From: Frankiaceae bacterium
Lineage (GTDB): Bacteria > Actinomycetota > Actinomycetes > Frankiales > Frankiaceae
Reading direction: 5' to 3'
DNA: 5,203 nucleotides
Assembly (NCBI GenBank): GCA_030840885.1
Contig: JAVEDQ010000265.1
Location: forward strand, 1 to 5,203
Part shown: positions 1 to 4,862 of the stretch, piece by piece
How positions within the stretch are numbered: position 1 is the stretch's first letter
How the letters are laid out: each line of letters opens with the position of its first letter
Notes under the pieces: generated by a model
Seen by the model: only the letters and a program-made list of their open reading frames with translations
What the model was told of the DNA's origin: nothing
The model's database searches: none
Translations under genes and position numbers: made by a program

Positions 1-2
1 GT

Positions 3-218
3 CATAAACAGCTTATCGAATCACTACAATCAGGTACACGACTGGCCAGCGAATCGAAAGAATGTGGCGTTCACATAAATCGTCTGCTGATGCCAGACGA
101 AGATCAGGACCGCGAAGATCTCATGCCTCCGCCGATCGGTTGCGCAGCGTGGACCGACAAGGTCGCGGCTTGCCACATCGTCGCGAACGTCAGACTGGCC
201 TCACGGGTGGCGTGGTGA
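3..218 (+). CDS. Possible 3' end of a plus-strand gene, cut by the window edge; unrecognised, weak HTH resemblance
   Basis: The frame starting at base 3 is open from the window edge to a TGA at 216-218, giving 71 residues with no start visible. The early part (LIESLQSGTRLASESKECGV, then HINRLL) loosely resembles the C-terminal helix-turn-helix of serine resolvases, where a 'sGts...lA.e.GVhr..v..hL' pattern is common; this is from memory and weak. Third codon positions are mostly A/T in the first ~40 codons (including CTA, ATA, CAA and TCA) and become G/C-rich in the last ~29. That break could mean foreign DNA, a decayed mobile gene or a chance open frame. The stop lies 24 bp from the stop of the convergent membrane-protein gene, a natural spacing for two real genes. 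A competing frame (62-256) is Arg/Ser-rich, and its stop would fall inside the 3' end of the gene at 243-896, so it is less likely. Confidence 0.3.
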   Translation, partial: HKQLIESLQSGTRLASESKECGVHINRLLMPDEDQDREDLMPPPIGCAAWTDKVAACHIVANVRLASRVAW

Positions 219-242
219 GCGGTCACAGACCAGCGTCGGGGC

Positions 243-896
243 TCAGAAGCGGCTGACGCTGCCCAGCGTGCAGTTGACCTGCTCCCCGGGGGCGGAATCG
301 ACGGCGTTCACCGATTGCAGCGGAGCGACCTGTCCCGGAGGCAGCCGCTTGACCGAGGCGACGTCGTCGCTGACGATGCGGCCGTCGCCTGCCGTGGTGA
401 ACAGGACACGGACGTAGTACGTCGCGCGCTGCGCCGTGCCGTTGGTGATCAGGACCCGGGCGGAGGCGAAGCCCCGCGCGTCGGTTCCACAGCCCATGAT
501 GCGGACGTCGCGGGCCTCCGGGGTGTCCGCCTGCAGCGAATCCGACCGCTGCCGGCTCTGCGCATTCTCGCTCCGCTGCGAGGCGATCGCACCCGGTGTC
601 GAGGGCTTGCTGGAACCCGAACCCGAACCGGACGAGCCGCCGACGAACGAGGAGATCACGCCGGCGAACAGCAGCCCGAGCAGGATGCCGCCGACCAGCA
701 CGACCCCGAGCACTGCGGCCGAGTAGGTGCGTGCCTCCGAATGTCCGCCTGACCCATGCCCCTCCGAGCCGTGCCCGCTCGAGCCGTGCTGCCCCGACCC
801 GTGGCCGCCCGCGCCCTCCTTCGAGAACGAGGGACGCCCGGCACGCTCGGAGGGCTGGACCGATGCGCGCTGCTTGCCCGGCGAGACCTGGCGCAC
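243..896 (-). CDS. Single-pass membrane protein with a cytoplasmic His-Gly-Ser repeat and an outer domain; unknown function
   Basis: This encodes 217 residues from a GTG start. I do not recognise a named family. In order it has a basic, Ser/Gly-rich N-terminus (1-30), a pentapeptide repeat with His at 32, 37, 42, 47 and 52, one strong hydrophobic helix (about 59-85), a Gly/Ser linker (86-98), a polar stretch, and a C-terminal domain (about 128-217). That domain has alternating hydrophobic segments (ARVLITNGT, TYYVRVLFTT, LPPGQVAPL) like the small beta-sandwich domains (FxLYD/DUF4352 type) of actinobacterial surface proteins. Its only cysteines, Cys136 and Cys209, could form a disulfide outside the membrane. 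Basic residues before the helix suggest N-in, C-out topology with the His repeat in the cytoplasm. The start is set by GGAGGGG at 903-909, six bases upstream. The gene appears monocistronic and is divergent from the dienelactone hydrolase gene. Existence and topology are secure; function is open. Confidence 0.85.
   Translation of the reverse strand: MRQVSPGKQRASVQPSERAGRPSFSKEGAGGHGSGQHGSSGHGSEGHGSGGHSEARTYSAAVLGVVLVGGILLGLLFAGVISSFVGGSSGSGSGSSKPSTPGAIASQRSENAQSRQRSDSLQADTPEARDVRIMGCGTDARGFASARVLITNGTAQRATYYVRVLFTTAGDGRIVSDDVASVKRLPPGQVAPLQSVNAVDSAPGEQVNCTLGSVSRF
744..803 (-). repeat. Four 15-bp units encoding the pentapeptide HGSxx
   Basis: Residues 32-51 of the membrane protein read HGSGQ HGSSG HGSEG HGSGG, followed by a truncated HSE. 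At DNA level this is four imperfect 15-bp units, for example gacccatgcccctcc and gagccgtgcccgctc on the plus strand. The even five-residue spacing of histidine just before the membrane helix suggests metal binding or a flexible tether. Both roles are inferred. Confidence 0.85.
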
Positions 897-902
897 TTTC
901 GT

Positions 903-909
903 CCCCTCC
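903..909 (-). promoter_or_regulatory. Ribosome binding site fixing the GTG start at 896
   Basis: On the minus strand GGAGGGG ends six bases before the GTG at 896-894. It is a strong match to the anti-Shine-Dalgarno sequence and supports this GTG as the start rather than an extension to 1026. Confidence 0.75.
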
Positions 910-1091
910 GCTCCGACTGGCGCTGCCCTGTGCCGCAGCCGTTGCGACCATCGTGCACCGCGCGGCGGTGGACCCCGGGCCGCACCGCCGGACGAGCACC
1001 CATCCCGCGCGGGTTAACGTGCGCAAGAGCGTCGACTGCCCATCTCGGATGGTCGGGTCCGCTCGCCCTCGACGACACCCCTATAGACAAC
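910..1091. promoter_or_regulatory. Divergent spacer presumed to hold promoters for the membrane-protein and hydrolase genes
   Basis: The 207 bp between the two divergent starts (896 and 1104) must contain the promoter of each gene unless transcription enters from further away. I see no convincing -35/-10 pair. The visible landmarks are a 10-bp palindrome CCCGCGCGGG at 1004-1013 next to GTTAAC at 1013-1018, a short inverted repeat CCATC-TCG-GATGG at 1040-1052, and TATAGA at 1082-1087. TATAGA is too close to the hydrolase ribosome binding site to be its -10 box. Any of the palindromes could be an operator, but none matches a regulator I know. Confidence 0.35.
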
Positions 1092-1097
1092 GAAGGA
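1092..1097 (+). promoter_or_regulatory. Ribosome binding site of the dienelactone hydrolase gene
   Basis: GAAGGA ends six bases before the ATG at 1104. It selects this start over the long in-frame open region reaching back to 756, whose Arg/Pro-rich translation is not part of the family fold. Confidence 0.75.
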
Positions 1098-1103
1098 CTT
1101 CCG

Positions 1104-1805
1104 ATGGCCGATCAGGAAACCCGTCAGAACATCATCTTCACGAGCAACGGCAAGGACGCCCACGGGTACCTCGCCGTTCCGGAGAACGGCTCAGGCCCCG
1201 GCGTCATCGTGATCCAGGAGTGGTGGGGCCTCACCGACCACATCGCCGACGTCTGCGACCGGCTCGCAGGCGAGGGTTTCGTGGCCCTGGCTCCGGACCT
1301 GTTCGGCGGCCGTGTCGCCCACGACGCGGCCGAGGCGGGCAAGCTGATGGGCGAGCTGCCGGTGGAGCAGGCGGCTACCGACCTCGGGGGTGCCGTCGAC
1401 TTCCTTCTCGGCCACGAGGCGGTGACCTCGCAGCAGGTCGGCGTCATCGGCTTCTGCATGGGTGGTGGCTTCGTGCTGCTGCTCGCCGCGCAGCAGGGCG
1501 AGAAGATCGGTGCCGCCGTGCCCTTCTACGGCGTCGGGCCGTCAATCCCAGACTCCTACGCCAACCTGTCGGCGGCCGTCCTCGGCCACTACGGCGAGCA
1601 GGACCAGATGTACCCGCCGGACCAGGCGAAGGCCCTCGAGGCGCAGATCAAGGCCGAGAGCAAGTCCACGGACGTGACCTTCTACCTGTACCCGGCCGGC
1701 CACGCCTTCCACAACGACGAGAACCTGATGGGCACGTACGACGCCGAGAACGCGTCGCTGGCGTGGTCGCGCACCACAGAGTTCCTCCGCGCCAACCTCG
1801 GCTGA
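1104..1805 (+). CDS. Dienelactone hydrolase family protein (alpha/beta hydrolase with Cys nucleophile)
   Basis: The product is 233 residues, the usual size for this family, with no signal peptide, so it should be cytoplasmic. The founding enzyme, carboxymethylenebutenolidase, opens dienelactone in the chlorocatechol branch of aromatic degradation. Family hallmarks are present: Glu39 in IQEWWGL, nucleophile Cys118 in GFCMGGG, Asp167 in YGEQDQMYP and His200 in AGHAFHND. These correspond to the Glu, Cys, Asp and His of the Pseudomonas enzyme. APDLFGG (63-69) is also typical. All catalytic residues are intact, so the protein is probably active. No chlorocatechol genes (dioxygenase, cycloisomerase, maleylacetate reductase) are nearby, so the substrate is not shown by context; many actinobacterial homologues are general esterases or lactonases of unknown substrate. 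It appears monocistronic: divergent from the membrane-protein gene and convergent with the LLM oxidoreductase gene. Confidence 0.93.
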   Translation: MADQETRQNIIFTSNGKDAHGYLAVPENGSGPGVIVIQEWWGLTDHIADVCDRLAGEGFVALAPDLFGGRVAHDAAEAGKLMGELPVEQAATDLGGAVDFLLGHEAVTSQQVGVIGFCMGGGFVLLLAAQQGEKIGAAVPFYGVGPSIPDSYANLSAAVLGHYGEQDQMYPPDQAKALEAQIKAESKSTDVTFYLYPAGHAFHNDENLMGTYDAENASLAWSRTTEFLRANLG

Positions 1806-1809
1806 GCCG

Positions 1810-1830
1810 ACCAGCAGGACCAGCAGGACC
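1810..1830 (+). repeat. 9-bp direct repeat between two convergent genes
   Basis: The unit accagcagg occurs twice in perfect tandem (1810-1818 and 1819-1827), followed by a partial acc. It fills most of the 27 bp between the hydrolase stop and the LLM oxidoreductase stop. It is probably a replication-slippage product without function. Confidence 0.7.
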
Positions 1831-1832
1831 GG

Positions 1833-2744
1833 CTATGCGCCGGGCGCCAGTGCCTCGAGTACCTCGTGCGCCCGGCGCATCGCCGTCTCCGGCGCCACGT
1901 CGGGGCTCCCCACCGCGGGGTCGAAGTTCAGGTCGACGAAGGTCTCGGTCACGCCCTGCGCCGCCAGCCCCGGCAGATCGGCACGGACCTCGTCGAGCGT
2001 GCCGGTCAACGGCCCCGTGCGCTCGCCGCCGCGGACCACACCACGGCAGACGAAGCGCAACGCCGACTCGTCCCGGCCGGCGTCGCGCGCTCCCTGCCGG
2101 ACGATCTCGATCGAGTCGCCGAGCGCGGTCAGGTCCGCCCGGCTCGCGCTGATCCACCCGGAGGTGAGGCGGCCGGCCCGGGCCAGCGCCTTCGGGGCGG
2201 CACCGCCGAGGAGGATCGGCGGGCCGCCCGGCTGCACCGGCTTGGGCAGGAACGACGACCGCGGCACGGTGTAGAACTCGCCCTCGTAGGCGACCGGATC
2301 GTCGGCCCAGAGCGCAGCGAGGCAGGCGAGGTAGTCCTCGGCCCGGTCGCCGCGCCGCGGGAAGGGCACCCCGGCGGCGGTGAACTCATCGGGCAACCAG
2401 CCGATGCCCAGACCGGCGAGGAGCCGACCGCCGCTGAGCACGTCCAGCGACGCCAGGCCCTTGGCGAGCACCGCCGGAGGCTGGTAGGGCATGTTCACGA
2501 TGGCGGTCCCGAGCCCGATCCGGTCGGTGACCGCGGCGGCGTAGGCCAGTGGGAGCAGCGGGTCCAGAACGCTCCCGTAGGCCGGCGGCAGCTGCGGCGC
2601 GCCCGCCTCGTCGACCGGCACGGTGAGGCGTTGGAAGCTCCACAGCGTCCGGTAGCCGAGGCGCTCCGCGGCGGTCGCCACGGTTCGGATGTTGTCCGCC
2701 GTGGCCCACGCCCCGGACACCGGTAGGCCGAATCCCATTTGCAT
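1833..2744 (-). CDS. LLM-class (luciferase-like) flavin/F420-dependent oxidoreductase
   Basis: The product has 303 residues from the ATG at 2744, a normal length for a bacterial-luciferase-like TIM-barrel oxidoreductase. Recognised segments are the N-terminal strand MQMGFGLPVSG, the core signature at 75-121 (RIGLGTAIVNMPYQPPAVLA, then GGRLLAGLGIGWLPDEF) and PKPVQPGGPPILLGG at 167-181. They match the actinobacterial group often annotated as 'probable F420-dependent oxidoreductase' (Rv2161c-like). The cofactor, F420 or FMN, and the substrate cannot be read from sequence. An in-frame GTG at 2789 would add 15 residues, but it has no ribosome binding site and the family starts at the 'M..GFGLP' strand; GCGGA lies 10 bases before 2744. 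ATG at 2738 is also possible. The gene is divergent from the PHA cluster and convergent with the dienelactone hydrolase; neither relation shows a shared pathway. Confidence 0.93.
   Translation of the reverse strand: MQMGFGLPVSGAWATADNIRTVATAAERLGYRTLWSFQRLTVPVDEAGAPQLPPAYGSVLDPLLPLAYAAAVTDRIGLGTAIVNMPYQPPAVLAKGLASLDVLSGGRLLAGLGIGWLPDEFTAAGVPFPRRGDRAEDYLACLAALWADDPVAYEGEFYTVPRSSFLPKPVQPGGPPILLGGAAPKALARAGRLTSGWISASRADLTALGDSIEIVRQGARDAGRDESALRFVCRGVVRGGERTGPLTGTLDEVRADLPGLAAQGVTETFVDLNFDPAVGSPDVAPETAMRRAHEVLEALAPGA
1835..1880. terminator. 13-bp perfect inverted repeat, candidate terminator between convergent genes
   Basis: ATGCGCCGGGCGC (1835-1847) and its exact reverse complement (1868-1880) flank a 20-nt loop that can itself pair CGAG with CTCG. 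The stem is 11/13 G/C. It lies entirely inside the last codons of the LLM oxidoreductase gene and begins 30 bp past the hydrolase stop. Transcribed from either side it would form a very stable hairpin. No T-run follows on either strand, so it would be a non-canonical terminator or an RNA-end stabiliser. The repeat is certain; the function is inferred. Confidence 0.55.
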
Positions 2745-2774
2745 GCGGCCATCATCCGCCTTCGCGCCAGGTGG

Positions 2775-2790
2775 TGTGACCGCAGCCACA
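2775..2790. promoter_or_regulatory. CRP/GlxR-like operator candidate between the LLM oxidoreductase and PHA genes
   Basis: TGTGA-ccgcag-CCACA matches the CRP-family consensus TGTGA-N6-TCACA at 9 of 10 defined positions. It sits in the 62-bp divergent spacer, 16 bases before the GTG of the PhaE-like gene and 30 bases before the ATG of the oxidoreductase gene. Actinobacterial CRP/GlxR proteins use this consensus. A position this close to both starts would favour repression of one or both promoters. It rests on one short match. Confidence 0.35.
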
Positions 2791-2806
2791 GGGGTAGGCA
2801 GGAGGC

Positions 2807-3187
2807 GTGGCCGATCCCCCCGCGAAGCCGCTCTGGCGACAGGCGTTCGACGCCGTCGACTCGCGCGTCGCCCCCCAGCTCGAATCCGTCGTGCAGACCA
2901 AGCAGTTCGCGCAGGTGCTCTCGCTCTCGCTGCGCACGACCAACGACGTCCGGCAGTTCGTGGAACGTCGCAGCCGGCGCTTCTGGCACTTGGTGAACCT
3001 TCCTGCCGGCAGCGACGTCACCTTGCTGCGTGAGCAGGTCGTGACCCTTGATCGCCGCGTCCGTGAACTCACCCGAACGCTCGAGGAGGAACGCCGTGCC
3101 CAGTCTGCTGAACCCGTTCGAGACGGCCGAAGCGGTGGTGGGCCGCGTCCGACGCGAAGTCGAGCGCAACGCACTTCGCGCCCGTAA
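2807..3187 (+). CDS. Small PhaE/phasin-like protein, presumed partner of the PHA synthase
   Basis: The product is 126 residues from a GTG start. Residues 1-64 are probably helical and amphipathic (AFDAVDSRVAPQLESVVQ; FAQVLSLSLRTTNDVRQF). Residues 65-96 (LPAGSDVTLLREQVVTLDRR, then VRELTRTLEEER) follow the pattern 'lPtxxDvxxLxxxvxxLxrrvreL' that I recall from the C-terminus of class III PhaE subunits and the coiled coil of phasins. Position just upstream of phaC supports a role as synthase partner or granule-surface protein. Classical PhaE is roughly 350 residues and Bacillus PhaR about 200, so this is unusually small. The last 30 residues (97-126) are Arg/Pro/Gly-rich, show weak G/C preference at third positions, and are read from DNA that codes for phaC in another frame; they are probably a passenger tail. 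The GTG follows AGGCAGGAGGC, whose best match is only one base away. This start is the least certain part of the call. Confidence 0.7.
   Translation: MADPPAKPLWRQAFDAVDSRVAPQLESVVQTKQFAQVLSLSLRTTNDVRQFVERRSRRFWHLVNLPAGSDVTLLREQVVTLDRRVRELTRTLEEERRAQSAEPVRDGRSGGGPRPTRSRAQRTSRP
3084..3090 (+). promoter_or_regulatory. phaC ribosome binding site embedded in the PhaE-like coding sequence
   Basis: AGGAGGA ends five bases before the GTG at 3096 and is the best Shine-Dalgarno match in the window. The same bases form most of the Glu93-Glu94-Glu95 codons (GAG GAG GAA) of the upstream protein. It decides the phaC start in favour of GTG 3096 rather than the in-frame TTG at 3048. Confidence 0.85.
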
Positions 3188-4259
3188 CGGCATCAAGGTC
3201 GCCACCGGCTACGACGCCGTCCCTGTCGGGGCGACCCCGAAGGACACCGTCTGGACCGAAGACCGCTGCAGCCTCTGGCGCTACCGGAACGACGAGGTCC
3301 GGCACTACCCGCCGTTGTTCATCTGCTTCAGCCTGATCAGCCGCAGCTACATCCTCGACCTGCACGCCGGCAACAGCTTCGTCGAGCACCTCCGCGACGC
3401 GGGGCTCGACGTGTTCCTGCTCGACTTCGGGGTCGCCGACGAGCGCGACGCCCAGAACACGCTCGAGGACTACGCCGACGGCTATCTCCCGACCGCGATG
3501 CGCAAGGCGCTCGAGGTCTCCGGGGCCGACGAGCTGAACGTGCTCGGTTACTGCTTCGGCGGCGACCTCACGCTGCTCACCCTGGCCCGCCACCCCGAGC
3601 TGCCGGTGCGCAGCCTGACCACGATCGCGACGCCGACCGACTTCACGAAGATGGGGCTGATGACCGATGTGGTCCGGCCCGGCAACCTCGACGTCGACGA
3701 GCTGATCGACGACAGCGGCAACGTTCCGCCCAACGTCATCCGCCAGGCCTTCCGCGTGCTGAAGCCGACCGCCGATCTCGGCAAGTACGCCAACCTGCTG
3801 CAGAACCTCGAGAGCGACTCCTATCTCGTCGCCCACCGCACGATGACGCAGTGGACCGAGGACCACATCCCCTTCCCCGGCGAGGCGGCCCGGCAGACCG
3901 TCGAGCAGTTCGTGCGCAAGAACGGCTTCATGAACGACGACATCACCCTCGGCGGCAAGCCGGTGCACCTGTCCGCCATCACCTGCCCGTTCCTCAACGT
4001 GGTCGCCGAGCGGGACCACATCGTGCCGGTGGAGGCCGCGGCGCCGCTGATCGACCTCGTCGGGTCGAAGGACAAGGACGAGCTGCGGCTGCAGGCGGGC
4101 CACATCGGGCTCGCCGTCGGGAAGGCGGCGGCGAAGGTGACCATTCCGACCATCGTCGAGTTCCTGCAGAAGCGCAGCGACCAGCTCGACACACCCGTCA
4201 GTACGCGGGGCGGCGCGGGTTCGAGCGCCCGCTCGGCGGCCCAGAAGGAGTCCGCATGA
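3096..4259 (+). CDS. phaC: Polyhydroxyalkanoate synthase, class III-type PhaC subunit
   Basis: The product is 387 residues; class III PhaC is about 355 and the extra length is mostly a polar C-terminal tail (about 358-387). It should polymerise (R)-3-hydroxyacyl-CoA into polyester at the granule surface, releasing CoA. The triad is Cys153 in the lipase-like box GYCFGG, Asp307 in AERDHIVP and His336 in AGHIGLAVG. The Allochromatium vinosum enzyme has Cys149, Asp302 and His331, so the spacing is nearly identical. Other class III landmarks are ATPTDF (178-183), MTQW (250-253), LGGKPVHLSAITCPFLNVVA (285-304) and the initial YPPLFICFSLISRSYILDL. The Phe after the catalytic Cys is often Gln in class III enzymes. 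The GTG start is set by AGGAGGA at 3084-3090. The gene overlaps the PhaE-like gene by 92 nt and the acetyltransferase gene by 4 nt, so the three are very likely one operon. Class IV is the main alternative class and differs mainly in the partner. Confidence 0.93.
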   Translation: MPSLLNPFETAEAVVGRVRREVERNALRARNGIKVATGYDAVPVGATPKDTVWTEDRCSLWRYRNDEVRHYPPLFICFSLISRSYILDLHAGNSFVEHLRDAGLDVFLLDFGVADERDAQNTLEDYADGYLPTAMRKALEVSGADELNVLGYCFGGDLTLLTLARHPELPVRSLTTIATPTDFTKMGLMTDVVRPGNLDVDELIDDSGNVPPNVIRQAFRVLKPTADLGKYANLLQNLESDSYLVAHRTMTQWTEDHIPFPGEAARQTVEQFVRKNGFMNDDITLGGKPVHLSAITCPFLNVVAERDHIVPVEAAAPLIDLVGSKDKDELRLQAGHIGLAVGKAAAKVTIPTIVEFLQKRSDQLDTPVSTRGGAGSSARSAAQKESA

Positions 4260-4810
4260 GCGAGACCGCCAGCCGCACGTCGCCCGAGCTGGTGCTCGTC
4301 GAACTCGACCCCGGGCAGGCCGACGCCCTGGCCGAGTTCTTCACCGCACTGCCCGAGGGGGACCGCACCTTCGTCAAGGAACCCGTGGACGACCTGGCCG
4401 TGGTGCGGGGATGGGCCGAGGCACAAGGTCGTGCCGCGCGCTGGCTCGCCGTTTCCGAAGACGCCGTCGTCGGCTACCTGGCGCTGTTGCCGCTGACCGG
4501 TTGGTCGAGCCACGTCGGGGAACTCCGGCTCGTCGTGGCACCCGAGGCTCGAGGCCAGGGGGTGGGTGCGCGGCTCGCCGAGCACGCGCTGACCGCCGCC
4601 GTCGAGATGGGCCTGTCGAAGGTCGTCGTGGAGGTCGTGGCCGTGCAGGAGACGACCATCGGCATGTTCAATCGGTTGGGCTTCCGGGGCGAAGCGTTGC
4701 TCACCGACCAGATCCGGGACGGCGACGGCGAGCTGCAGGACCTCGTGGTCCTCGCCCACGACGTCCACGCTGCGGCCAGCGCGCTGGAGACGGTGGGCGC
4801 CGACGACTGA
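4256..4810 (+). CDS. GNAT-family N-acetyltransferase coupled to phaC
   Basis: The product is 184 residues, with a single GNAT fold spanning about residues 12-170. The acetyl-CoA pyrophosphate-binding motif A is LRLVVAPEARGQGVGARLAE (90-109) with the R/Q-x-x-G-x-G/A loop RGQGVG at 99-104. Motif B is MFNRLGF (137-143), where the family usually has N..LY/F.k.GF. The N-terminal half (ALPEGDRTFVKE) resembles GNATs acting on small molecules or protein N-termini. The acceptor is not identifiable. The ATG overlaps the phaC TGA as ATGA (4256-4259), and AGAAGGAG at 4243-4250 lies five bases upstream inside phaC. Translation is therefore probably coupled, which makes a function linked to PHA metabolism or to acetylation of a cluster protein conceivable but unproven. 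The stop lies within a 16-bp tandem duplication. Confidence 0.92.
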   Translation: MSETASRTSPELVLVELDPGQADALAEFFTALPEGDRTFVKEPVDDLAVVRGWAEAQGRAARWLAVSEDAVVGYLALLPLTGWSSHVGELRLVVAPEARGQGVGARLAEHALTAAVEMGLSKVVVEVVAVQETTIGMFNRLGFRGEALLTDQIRDGDGELQDLVVLAHDVHAAASALETVGADD

Positions 4811-4828
4811 GCGCGCCGATGACTGAGC
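4797..4828 (+). repeat. 16-bp tandem duplication across the acetyltransferase stop codon
   Basis: The units gcgccgacgactgagc (4797-4812) and gcgccgatgactgagc (4813-4828) are adjacent and differ at one base (C to T at 4820). The first holds the acetyltransferase stop TGA. The substitution in the second creates an ATG at 4819. It looks like a fairly recent slippage duplication just after the gene. Confidence 0.8.
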
Positions 4829-4862
4829 GCGTCGAGAGCGGGGCCGTGGGTAAGGGCCGCGC

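Noticed and set aside
216..243. Short hairpin GGTC-ACA-GACC (221-231) as a terminator between convergent genes
   Set aside because: Only four base pairs and no T-run. It would not be stable enough to terminate.
1004..1013. CCCGCGCGGG palindrome as an operator
   Set aside because: A 10-bp all-G/C palindrome is unremarkable at this base composition and matches no known regulator site. It is only noted within the spacer entry.
223..1026. 267-codon minus-strand frame overlapping the membrane-protein gene
   Set aside because: It is Arg/Ala/Gly-rich with no membrane helix or ribosome binding site. The 243-896 frame has a strong ribosome binding site and ordered domains.
1082..1087. TATAGA as a -10 promoter box for the hydrolase gene
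   Set aside because: A transcript start about seven bases downstream would remove part of the ribosome binding site at 1092-1097, and no -35 match lies at the right distance.
596..2152. Long plus-strand open frame of 518 codons across the membrane-protein and hydrolase region
   Set aside because: Its translation is an Arg/Pro-rich shadow of high-GC coding DNA, and it overlaps two well-supported genes in other frames and strands.
3069..4103. Long minus-strand open frame of 344 codons opposite phaC
   Set aside because: PhaC on the plus strand has clear catalytic motifs. This frame has a repetitive Val/Gly/Glu/Asp composition and no ribosome binding site or motif.
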